Origin: Ignavibacteria bacterium
Lineage (GTDB): Bacteria; Bacteroidota; Ignavibacteria; Kapaibacteriales; UBA4661
NCBI GenBank assembly: GCA_013298375.1
Contig: JAAFHM010000200.1
Coordinates: forward strand, 1 to 8,249
Reading direction: 5' to 3'
Length of the DNA: 8,249 bases
Below, in pieces: positions 1 through 6,852 of the stretch. The notes beneath the pieces were generated by a model. The model did no database searches. It saw only the letters and a list, made by a program, of their open reading frames with translations, and was not told the origin of the DNA. Position numbers and translations under genes: made by a program. Numbering within the stretch: position 1 is the stretch's first letter; every line of letters begins with the position of its first letter.

Positions 1-1362
1 CTGCTTCTCTTTCTCACGGCTCCGGCGGTGGCAAGCGGGATGGAATTTGACACGACAACCGCAGGTTTTATCTACGGCGTTTATACCTCAATGGCGTATT
101 TGGCAAGCGTTCCGGGCGGTTGGATTGCCGATAATTTAATCGGGCAACGCAAAGCAATTTTTTATGGTGGTATCCTGATTTCTCTGGGGAACCTCGTCCT
201 TGCGCTTCACGGCGTACAATTTATGGTGCTGGGGTTATTACTGGTCATCATGGGAACGGGGCTGCTCAAGCCCAATGTGAGTGCCCTTGTGGGCGGCTTG
301 TACTCGCAAAATGAGCCCGCACGCCGCGACGCAGCGTTTTCGATTTTTTATACCGGTATCAATCTTGGTGCATTTGTCGCGCCGCTTATTGTCGGCAGTT
401 TGGGCGAAAAAATTAATTGGCATTTAGGGTTTTTAGCATCCGGTATTGGAATGATGTTGGGTGTATTTTGGTTTCGTGCCGGGACAAAGCATTTAGGCGA
501 TGTTGGAAACTTCCAAGCAAGCCCCGAAAACTTTGCAACGGCAAAACGTACTTTGATGATAGCAGCAGCAGGGTTGCTGGCTGTGATTGGTCTTGTAGCG
601 GCACTGCATTTCTCTTCGGTGATGACATTGACCGTTGGGGCGGTGCGGAGCGTTCTGAATGTCGGCTATATCGTGATTCCGCTTGCCTTTTTTGCCGTTG
701 TTTTTGCCGATAAGTCCTTGAGTGGCGTTGAGAAAAAACGCTTTATCGTGATTGCTATTTTCTTCATGCTTTCCGCCATATTCTGGGGGTCATTTGAGCA
801 AGCCGGCACGACCTTTACGCTGTTTGCACGGGATTCGACGAATCGCGAAATGTTTGGCATGACGATTCCGGTGACGTATTTCCAGTCGCTCAATGCAATG
901 TTTATCGTGATTTTCGCGTCGGTTTTTGCCTTTATTTGGGTCAAACTCGGCGACCGCCAACCTTCCAGCCCAATGAAATTTGCTATCGGTTTGGTGCTTG
1001 TAGGAATTGGCTTTTGGGTGCTTTCCGTTGCGGCGGGTATTTCCGCGAATGGGACGAAAGTAACACCATTTTGGCTCGTGTCGGTTTACCTAATTCACAC
1101 CTTTGGCGAATTGTGCATCAGCCCTGTGGGGCTGAGCAATATCACCAAACTTGCCCCCATGCGCTATGTCAGCCAAGCAATGGGCATTTGGTTTTTGGGT
1201 GCGTCATTGGGCAATTATATGGCTGGGCAAGCGGCGGGATATATTGAACATTTTCCGGCATCGCAAGTCTTTTTTATTGTCTTTTGTATCGCGGCTGGTA
1301 TTGGCGTTTTCATTATGCTTGTCTCGAAACCCATTGCCAAACTGATGGGCGGAGTGAAATAA
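1..1362 (+). CDS. POT/PTR2-family peptide:proton symporter, 5'-truncated by the window edge
   Basis: Inner-membrane transporter of the proton-dependent oligopeptide transporter (POT/PTR2) branch of the major facilitator superfamily, expected to import di- and tripeptides with protons. The frame is open from base 1, and the first residues (LLLFLTAPA) match the end of the first helix of the family. The start, with the family's ExxERF motif, therefore lies upstream, and the GTG at 28 and ATG at 40 are internal. Counting from base 1 there are 453 residues. Visible family signatures are GWIADNLIGQRKAI (about 40-53, the MFS loop 2-3 motif), GTGLLKPNVSALVG (about 85-98), the PTR2 signature FYTGINLGAF (about 116-125), FWGSFEQAGTT (about 261-271) and GELCISPVGLS (about 369-379). 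Hydrophobic helices continue to near the C-terminus, and the end is natural (TAA). Substrate range cannot be read from the sequence. A terminator follows 116 bases after the stop, so the gene probably ends its transcription unit. Confidence 0.95.
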   Translation: MLLFLTAPAVASGMEFDTTTAGFIYGVYTSMAYLASVPGGWIADNLIGQRKAIFYGGILISLGNLVLALHGVQFMVLGLLLVIMGTGLLKPNVSALVGGLYSQNEPARRDAAFSIFYTGINLGAFVAPLIVGSLGEKINWHLGFLASGIGMMLGVFWFRAGTKHLGDVGNFQASPENFATAKRTLMIAAAGLLAVIGLVAALHFSSVMTLTVGAVRSVLNVGYIVIPLAFFAVVFADKSLSGVEKKRFIVIAIFFMLSAIFWGSFEQAGTTFTLFARDSTNREMFGMTIPVTYFQSLNAMFIVIFASVFAFIWVKLGDRQPSSPMKFAIGLVLVGIGFWVLSVAAGISANGTKVTPFWLVSVYLIHTFGELCISPVGLSNITKLAPMRYVSQAMGIWFLGASLGNYMAGQAAGYIEHFPASQVFFIVFCIAAGIGVFIMLVSKPIAKLMGGVK

Positions 1363-1477
1363 CGAAGCCCCATACTGCAAGCATTCCCATCGGTGCGCAT
1401 TGATACGCAGAAATTTCTCAAATTTTGTAATTGACTAAAAGAAACGTTTGTAAAAGCGCCGTTGAAAGTGTATTTTC

Positions 1478-1514
1478 AGGCTTGTTCTGCAATCGCATAG
1501 CAAGCCTATTTTTT
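1478..1514 (+). terminator. Rho-independent terminator downstream of the POT transporter
   Basis: AGGCTTG (1478-1484) pairs with CAAGCCT (1501-1507). An upper stem continues with a G.T and a T-A pair, one mismatch, then TGC/GCA around an AATC loop. A run of six T follows at 1509-1514. Stem plus T-run in this orientation fits termination of the transporter transcript. There is no A-run on the other side, so I see no reason to call it bidirectional. Confidence 0.75.
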
Positions 1515-1584
1515 GATATGGCTTTAAACGTACAGCATCTGGAAATGTTCTTATTTTTTTTCCAATCTTCTTTCAAAATTTCTT

Positions 1585-1590
1585 GAGGAA
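1585..1590 (+). promoter_or_regulatory. Shine-Dalgarno sequence of the DUF4412 gene
   Basis: GAGGAA stands six bases ahead of the ATG at 1597. It is the only good Shine-Dalgarno match at a gene start in this window and it supports that start codon. The starts at 2418, 3660 and 6853 are preceded by pyrimidine- or T-rich sequence with no such match. Confidence 0.7.
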
Positions 1591-1596
1591 ACGTGC

Positions 1597-2301
1597 ATGA
1601 AAACAGTGATTCGTCGTTGTATTATCTTGTGCATAGCGCTTTGCTGGATGTTTAATACGGCGCTTTTGGCTCAAAAACTGGCAAATTTTGAAGGGGTCGT
1701 TGTGTTCAAGAAAAAAGGTGAAACCCATGGTGTGGTGGATTCTGTCACAATGCGCCTCTATATCAAGGGCGACAAATTCATGGCTGAAGATGTCAAAGAT
1801 GCCAATCAGCCCCGTATTATCGTGGATTCCAAGAAAAAATCTATCTATATGGTCACCGATCGCAGTCGTGAGTATATGCAAATGCCTATGCCGCCTTCGC
1901 CGCCGACAACTCCCTCGAAAGTGCCAACTAAAACCACTGATAAACAGACGCTTGCTGGACATCCCTGCGAACACTGGGTGGATAAATCAGCCGAACTCGA
2001 AACAGAGTTGTGGGCATCCGCCGATCTCGGTAAACTCTCGCTTCCAAGCGGTTCGATGGGGGTAAATCTCATCAGTTCCAATAATATGGCGACGTTTTTG
2101 AAAAATAGCAGCCTTTTCCCTTTTCTTTTTATTGAGAAAAACAAAGCTGGGCGTGAGGTAACAAGACTTGAAGTGATTACCGTTGAGAAAAAAAACCTCG
2201 CCGATCCTGTATTTGAGCCACCCCAAGGGTATAGTAAAATGAATATGCCTACCGGAACACTTTCCGATGCTCCGGCACAAGGCGCAAAGAAAAAGAAGTA
2301 A
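1597..2301 (+). CDS. Exported DUF4412-type protein of unknown function
   Basis: A 234-residue protein with a Sec signal peptide: basic KTVIRR, a hydrophobic stretch at about 8-23, and a likely cut after LLA (residue 25), leaving a mature protein that starts with Q. The body resembles DUF4412 periplasmic proteins. An opening beta strand (FEGVVVF, 31-37) is followed by MRLYIKGDKFMAED (52-65), a strand with IIVDSKKKSIYMV (74-86), then the typical segment TLAGHPCEHWV (118-128) and a later ELWASADLGKL (137-147). A proline-rich linker lies at 97-110, and the tail ends in four lysines. The family is common in Bacteroidota and is thought to sit in the periplasm or at the outer membrane, but its role is unknown. 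The start is fixed by GAGGAA six bases upstream. pfk begins 116 bases downstream with no clear terminator between, so the two may be cotranscribed. The family call rests on motif resemblance only. Confidence 0.8.
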   Translation: MKTVIRRCIILCIALCWMFNTALLAQKLANFEGVVVFKKKGETHGVVDSVTMRLYIKGDKFMAEDVKDANQPRIIVDSKKKSIYMVTDRSREYMQMPMPPSPPTTPSKVPTKTTDKQTLAGHPCEHWVDKSAELETELWASADLGKLSLPSGSMGVNLISSNNMATFLKNSSLFPFLFIEKNKAGREVTRLEVITVEKKNLADPVFEPPQGYSKMNMPTGTLSDAPAQGAKKKK

Positions 2302-2417
2302 AGAAGCACCAGCGAAATATTTCCCCGCCGCAAGCGGCTTCAAACATGAGCAGAGCGTAGTATCAGAGCGGTTCGTGAGAATTTTATACTTTACCATTTA
2401 TCCTTCATATTTTCATT

Positions 2418-3530
2418 ATGGCACAACCAATTAAACGCATTGCCGTCAGCACGGGCGGAGGCGATGCACCGGGCTTAAATGCTGTTATTCGTTCCGTTGT
2501 TCACGCCGCTACTAAGCGGGGTTGGGAAGTTTTCGGCATACGCGACGGCTATAATGGTATTTTTCTGCCGGAGCGTTATCCCAATGGTGACGGCGTGATA
2601 CCGCTCACCAGAGCGCGTGTGCGTGGCATTACGCATCTTGGCGGCACGATTATCGGCACAACCAATCGCGGGAATCCGTTTAAGTATCCCATGCCCCAGG
2701 CGGACGGTACGATGAAGGAAGTTGATAGAGCAGACGAAATTGTTGAAGGCTTCAAAAAATATGGCTTCGATGCGCTTATTGCCATTGGCGGCGACGGTTC
2801 GCTCACGATTGCCAACGACCTCGCTAAACGTGGAAATATCCGCGTGGTAGGCGTTCCAAAAACGATTGACAACGACCTTGAAGGAACCGAAGCGACATTT
2901 GGTTTCGATAGCGCTGTTAGCTTTGCCACTGAGTCTATTGACCGATTGCATTCGACAGCAGAATCGCATCACCGTGTTATGGTTGTCGAAGTGATGGGAC
3001 GCACGGCGGGATGGATTGCGCTGAACGCCGGAGTTGCCGGAACAGCCGATGTTATCTTGATTCCTGAAATTCCCTACGATATCAATCTTGTTGCCGCAAA
3101 AATCAACGAGCGCGAAAAAGCTGGGCGCAATTTCTCCATTATCATCGTTGCCGAAGGCGCAATTCCCAAGGGTGGCACGTCGTCCGTCGTAGAAAAAGAA
3201 CTTGGCAAAGCCGAGCGCTTTGGCGGTCTGGGCGAAAAGATTGCTGCGCAAATTCAAGCACTCACCCAAAAAGAAACACGCTGCGTGGTGCTTGGACACT
3301 TGCTGCGCGGTGGTTCGCCGACTGCTTTTGACCGTCTGTTATCATTGCGCTTCGGCGCTGCTGCTGTGCGAGCGTTGGAAGAAGGGCAATCCGGCGTGGT
3401 AGTGGTTCTGAATCCGCCGACCGTGAACTATATTCCGATTGAACAAGTTGCGCACCGCGTTCGCCACGTTCCCACTAATTCCGATACGATTTTAACCGCA
3501 AAAGATTTAGGTATTAGCTTTGGCGACTAG
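2418..3530 (+). CDS. pfkA: 6-phosphofructokinase, mixed ATP/PPi-type clade
   Basis: Phosphorylates fructose 6-phosphate to fructose 1,6-bisphosphate in the cytoplasm, the committing step of glycolysis (reversible if pyrophosphate is the donor). At 370 residues it is about 50 longer than E. coli PfkA, with extra sequence around 88-105 and at the C-terminus. Visible sites are the phosphate-binding loop STGGGDAPGLNA (11-22), GGDGS (124-128, with the Mg-binding Asp126), PKTIDND (147-153, with catalytic Asp151), EVMGR (191-195) contacting the sugar phosphate, and GHLLRGGSP (293-301). Gly127 corresponds to E. coli Gly104, as in ATP enzymes. Lys148 replaces E. coli Gly124, as in pyrophosphate enzymes. 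This Gly/Lys pair marks the mixed-substrate group (TIGR02483-like), which includes both ATP- and PPi-dependent members, so the phosphoryl donor is undecided. The ATG at 2418 gives a standard N-terminus directly ahead of the first strand; no Shine-Dalgarno is visible. A strong terminator lies 65 bases after the stop. The symbol is by family; pfp would apply if the enzyme uses PPi. Confidence 0.96.
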   Translation: MAQPIKRIAVSTGGGDAPGLNAVIRSVVHAATKRGWEVFGIRDGYNGIFLPERYPNGDGVIPLTRARVRGITHLGGTIIGTTNRGNPFKYPMPQADGTMKEVDRADEIVEGFKKYGFDALIAIGGDGSLTIANDLAKRGNIRVVGVPKTIDNDLEGTEATFGFDSAVSFATESIDRLHSTAESHHRVMVVEVMGRTAGWIALNAGVAGTADVILIPEIPYDINLVAAKINEREKAGRNFSIIIVAEGAIPKGGTSSVVEKELGKAERFGGLGEKIAAQIQALTQKETRCVVLGHLLRGGSPTAFDRLLSLRFGAAAVRALEEGQSGVVVVLNPPTVNYIPIEQVAHRVRHVPTNSDTILTAKDLGISFGD

Positions 3531-3595
3531 CAAGGTGCGATGGAGATTGTATGTTTTCCGCTTTTTGATGGTATTCGGCGGGTTGCCTAGTTCTC

Positions 3596-3617
3596 AAGCG
3601 GGCTGCCCGCTTTTTTT
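3596..3617 (+). terminator. Strong Rho-independent terminator downstream of pfk
   Basis: AAGCGGG (3596-3602) and CCCGCTT (3606-3612) form a perfect seven-pair stem around a CTG loop, followed by an unbroken T-run to 3617. It ends the pfk transcript and lies 42 bases ahead of the preferred amylase start. A near copy of the left arm and loop (3578-3587, GCGGGTTGCC) precedes it without its own T-run and could form an alternative pairing. Confidence 0.9.
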
Positions 3618-3659
3618 ACGAAATTTTGTGTGTTCTTTTCACCACTTTTTACTGTTTTT

Positions 3660-6494
3660 ATGAAATCCTTCTTTCTCCGTGCAGTATGCGGGCTGGCGCT
3701 TGTTGTCGCCGTTTGTGCCTCGCCGCTCTTGGCTCAAGTGTCTGTTAATCCGCCTTTTCCGAGCATTGACGATACCGTGACCGTCACCTACGATGCCACA
3801 CAAGGCACAGGCGGGCTGCGTGGTGTGGCACAGGTCTATGCCCACACGGGCGTAATTACGAGTAGAAGCAACAACATGGGCGATTGGAAATACGTTCTCA
3901 CGCAGTGGGGGCGCGATGATGCCAAAGGGCGCATGACGACGATTGGCAATGACCTCCACACCTTGCGCTTTCATATTCGGAGTTTCTATAATGTTCCCCA
4001 AGGCGAGGATGTGCGCCAATTAGCGATGGTTTTTCGCAACGTTGACGGCTCGAAGGAAGGCAAAGGAGCTGGCGGTGCGGATATTTTCTATCCGGTCTAT
4101 CCCGCAGGGGCATTTATTGCCAGAATTTTAGCACCGTCCACTGGCACAACATTCTACAAAGTTGGCGATACTCTGCGTTTCCGTGCCGCAGCCTCTATTG
4201 CCTCGACCCTCACACTGACCGATGGCACGACACAACTTGCGCAAGCAAGCGGACGCGAACTGAATTTCGCCTACGTTGTGCCTGCCTCTGGTGCAGGAAC
4301 AAGCCGCACAATTCGCCTGACCGCAGCGCAATCTGGGCAGATGCAGACGGACTCGCTTACCTTTTTTGTGCGTGGCGAAACACCCGTAGCGCCCTTGCCA
4401 AGCGGTGTTCAGGACGGTATCAACCAAATTGACAGTACAACCATTGTATTGGTGCTGTTCGCTCCCAATAAGCAATTTATCTACACCATCGGCGATTTTA
4501 ATAATTGGCAACCCACTGGAAGCGGTTTGATGAATCGTACCCCGGACGGTAATCGCTATTGGATTCGTCTTACGGGCTTGGTGCCTCGACGCGAATACGG
4601 TTTTCAGTATATCATTGATGGCGGAGTCCGGACAACCGACCCTTACGTCGAAAAAGTGCTTGACCCCAGCAACGACGCCGAAATCATCCGTGATAATCGT
4701 TATCCGAATTTGCTTGCCTATCCGACGGGCAAAACCACGGGTTTTGTCGGTGTCCTGCGCACACCACGCGAGGCGTACGCTTGGCGGGCAAACAATTTCC
4801 GCCGCCCTGCTGTCAAAGACCTTGTTGTCTATGAAATGCTCGTCCGCGATTTTACTGACCGCCGCACCATTCGCGCCGCGATGGATTCGCTGGAATACCT
4901 CAAGCGACTTGGGGTGAACTGTATTGAGCTTATGCCTGTCTCGGAGTTTACAGGAAATTTAAGCTGGGGCTACAATCCCACATTCTATTGCGCTGTTGAT
5001 AAATTCTACGGTACAGAAAATGACCTCCGAGCATTTGTCGATAGCGCCCATGCGCTTGGTATCGCCATTGTGTTCGATGTTGTGTTTAACCATGCCGATA
5101 ATCCTTGCCCATTGTACCAGCTCTACCCGGCAGCAGAAAATCCATACTTCAACGTCCAAGCAACGCACCCGTTCAGCGTTTTTAACGACTTCAACCACGA
5201 GTATGCCGGAACGCAGCAATTTATGGATAGAGTCTTACAGTTTTGGGTGCAGCGTTTTCGCGCCGACGGCTTCCGATTTGACCTGTCGAAGGGTTTTACG
5301 CAGGTCAGAAATACGGGCGTTTCGGCGTGGAGCGCCCGCGATACCTCGCGGATTCGCCTTTTGAAGCGGATGTATGATGCCGTTCGGCGATATGACCAAA
5401 CGGCGTATCTTATTTTGGAGCATTTCGCGGATAATAGCGAAGAGCGCGAACTTGCCGATTACGGTATGATGTTTTGGGGTAATTTAGTGAATGCTTACAA
5501 TGAAGGAACAATGGGCTACAACGCCAACTCCAATTTTAACTGGATATATCACCGCCAGCGTAATTGGCAACAGCCCTACGTGCTTGGCTACATGGAAAGC
5601 CACGATGAAGAGCGTTTGATGTTTAAGAACTTCCAATTTGGCAATCGCAACGACAACTACACCACCCGCGACACCGCAACGGCACTGGAGCGGATGAAAT
5701 TAGCGGCATCGTTCTTTTTCACCATTCCCGGACCAAAGATGATTTGGCAATTCGGCGAGCTGGGCTATGATTACTCTATCAATTTTCCTTCGCTTAATGA
5801 GCGTGACCGCACGTCCATCAAACCTACGCGCTGGGACTATTTCGCCGACCCTCGTCGTCGTGCGCTTTATGGGGTATATGCAGAATTGGCAAAACTCAAA
5901 ATACAACAGCCTGTTTTTGGTACCGATAGCGTCAGTTTGGCATTGAGCGGCGCACTCAAACGTATTCATTTGACCGACCCGAACAATAGCGTAACTATTT
6001 TGGGCAATTTCGACATAACACCACAAGCCATTACACCGAATTTCCAACGCACTGGCACGTGGAACGAGTTTTGGACGCGCCGCACCTTGACGGTAAGCGA
6101 TGTAAATGCACCAATTATGCTGCGTCCGGGCGAGTTCCGTATTTACTCGACTACGCCGTTTCCTGCGCCGCCTACGGGCTTAATTACGAGCGTCAACGCC
6201 GAAAAACGTACCCACAATGCTTCATTGCTTTCTGCATATCCAAATCCTGCCTCCGATGCTGCGGAAATCCGTTTCCATCTGGCAAAAACTGCCCGCGTCA
6301 GTGTCAAAATCTACGATGCTTCGGGGCGTGAGATTGCCACCGTTGCCGATGAAACCATGAGCGCCGGAGAGCAGCGTCTTGTCTGGCGCACGGAAACTGC
6401 TGATGGTATAGCACTGGCAAGCGGCATTTATTTCTACCGCGTCATTACAGGCGAAAATGCGCCTGAAAGTGGAAAAATTGTTGTTTTGCGGTAA
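3660..6494 (+). CDS. Secreted multidomain GH13 alpha-amylase-family glycosidase with T9SS type A tail
   Basis: A 944-residue secreted enzyme expected to act on alpha-1,4/1,6-glucans (starch or glycogen) at the cell surface or outside. A signal peptide occupies residues 1-25 (cut after LLA). Next come an N-terminal beta module containing VYAHTGVIT (about 27-150), an Ig-like beta domain (about 151-239), a CBM48-like/E-set domain with FAPNKQFIYTIGDFNNW (about 258-335), the (beta/alpha)8 GH13 catalytic domain (about 386-750), a C-terminal beta domain (about 750-835) and the sorting domain (857-944, starting at SAYPNPASD and ending in KIVVLR). GH13 regions are intact: region I DVVFNH (473-478); region II GFRFD with nucleophile Asp541; region III ILEH with acid/base Glu587; region IV ESHDEER with transition-state Asp649. 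Region IV has Ser where most GH13 enzymes have Asn before HD. The frame also opens at GTG 3630, but the ATG at 3660 starts a normal signal peptide directly, so I prefer it. Exact specificity (amylase, pullulanase or branching-like) cannot be told. No terminator is apparent after the stop. Confidence 0.94.
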   Translation: MKSFFLRAVCGLALVVAVCASPLLAQVSVNPPFPSIDDTVTVTYDATQGTGGLRGVAQVYAHTGVITSRSNNMGDWKYVLTQWGRDDAKGRMTTIGNDLHTLRFHIRSFYNVPQGEDVRQLAMVFRNVDGSKEGKGAGGADIFYPVYPAGAFIARILAPSTGTTFYKVGDTLRFRAAASIASTLTLTDGTTQLAQASGRELNFAYVVPASGAGTSRTIRLTAAQSGQMQTDSLTFFVRGETPVAPLPSGVQDGINQIDSTTIVLVLFAPNKQFIYTIGDFNNWQPTGSGLMNRTPDGNRYWIRLTGLVPRREYGFQYIIDGGVRTTDPYVEKVLDPSNDAEIIRDNRYPNLLAYPTGKTTGFVGVLRTPREAYAWRANNFRRPAVKDLVVYEMLVRDFTDRRTIRAAMDSLEYLKRLGVNCIELMPVSEFTGNLSWGYNPTFYCAVDKFYGTENDLRAFVDSAHALGIAIVFDVVFNHADNPCPLYQLYPAAENPYFNVQATHPFSVFNDFNHEYAGTQQFMDRVLQFWVQRFRADGFRFDLSKGFTQVRNTGVSAWSARDTSRIRLLKRMYDAVRRYDQTAYLILEHFADNSEERELADYGMMFWGNLVNAYNEGTMGYNANSNFNWIYHRQRNWQQPYVLGYMESHDEERLMFKNFQFGNRNDNYTTRDTATALERMKLAASFFFTIPGPKMIWQFGELGYDYSINFPSLNERDRTSIKPTRWDYFADPRRRALYGVYAELAKLKIQQPVFGTDSVSLALSGALKRIHLTDPNNSVTILGNFDITPQAITPNFQRTGTWNEFWTRRTLTVSDVNAPIMLRPGEFRIYSTTPFPAPPTGLITSVNAEKRTHNASLLSAYPNPASDAAEIRFHLAKTARVSVKIYDASGREIATVADETMSAGEQRLVWRTETADGIALASGIYFYRVITGENAPESGKIVVLR

Positions 6495-6667
6495 CTGGTC
6501 AGGTCTAAATATTGGCGTTTTTTGATAAATTTCGATACTTTTTCTATTGTCATTATTCCAATTTCTCCAAAACTTAGATGATTTTGTAAAAACGGCAATA
6601 GGAATCGTAAAAAATCAGGTAATTTTCAGAGCTTATTGCAAGTTTTAGCCCAGATTTTAACAAAAGA

Positions 6668-6699
6668 GCAAAACGCCTACCTGACTAGATACGTTTTGC
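6668..6699. repeat. 8-bp perfect inverted repeat, 16-base spacer
   Basis: GCAAAACG (6668-6675) is repeated inverted as CGTTTTGC (6692-6699). No T-run follows on the + strand, so it is not a standard terminator in that direction. On the - strand the sequence after the stem is only loosely T-rich. It ends 12 bases before the larger hairpin at 6712. It could be an operator-like site for a dimeric regulator or the first stem of a structured leader. The sequence does not decide between these. Confidence 0.45.
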
Positions 6700-6711
6700 G
6701 TTAAGATTCTT

Positions 6712-6798
6712 GGTTGTCTTCTCAAAGGGTTGCTTTTTGTATTGATGCGACGCACAAGGCAAATTACGGCGCTATAGCAATCCTTTGAGGACACGACC
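6712..6798 (+). promoter_or_regulatory. Long imperfect hairpin in the probable leader of the DUF4198 gene
   Basis: The arms 6712-6734 and 6776-6798 can pair over 23 positions with a single mismatch (C6718/C6792) around a 41-base loop. The central block is CTCAAAGGGTTGCT (6721-6734) against AGCAATCCTTTGAG (6776-6789). Three pairs are G.U wobbles when read as + strand RNA (6715/6795, 6720/6790, 6729/6781). They would be A.C mismatches in - strand RNA, which favours a + strand transcript. No T-run follows, so it is not an intrinsic terminator. It ends 54 bases ahead of the ATG at 6853. I recognise no known riboswitch class in the loop. Confidence 0.55.
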
Positions 6799-6852
6799 CC
6801 GTATAAGCAACACAATATCATCATCTTCTTCACTTGTTCTTGCGTACCCGGT

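Larger units (their letters stand above)
6495..6852. other. 358-base intergenic gap with two inverted repeats
   Basis: No convincing coding sequence lies here. The first 170 bases are AT-rich and show neither a clear terminator for the amylase gene nor a recognisable promoter. The second half holds two consecutive inverted repeats (6668-6699 and 6712-6798), listed separately. The last 54 bases before the DUF4198 start are unstructured by eye and lack a Shine-Dalgarno sequence. Confidence 0.6.

Noticed and set aside
2321..2336. GCCGCAAGCGGC palindrome between the DUF4412 gene and pfk as a terminator
   Set aside because: A stem of four to five pairs with no T-run after it; not enough for a Rho-independent terminator.
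2475..3299. A 274-codon reverse-strand ORF inside pfk
   Set aside because: It is the antisense shadow of a well-conserved phosphofructokinase; its sequence has no recognisable motifs.
3630..3659. Upstream GTG start for the amylase gene (ten extra residues)
   Set aside because: It sits immediately after the pfk terminator, and the added residues push the positively charged end of the signal peptide inward. The ATG at 3660 gives a standard signal peptide.
6690..6699. Partial match to the Bacteroidota -7 promoter element (TACGTTTTG)
   Set aside because: It is one base off the TAnnTTTG spacing, lacks an upstream -33 element and is part of the inverted repeat, so a promoter call is not supported.
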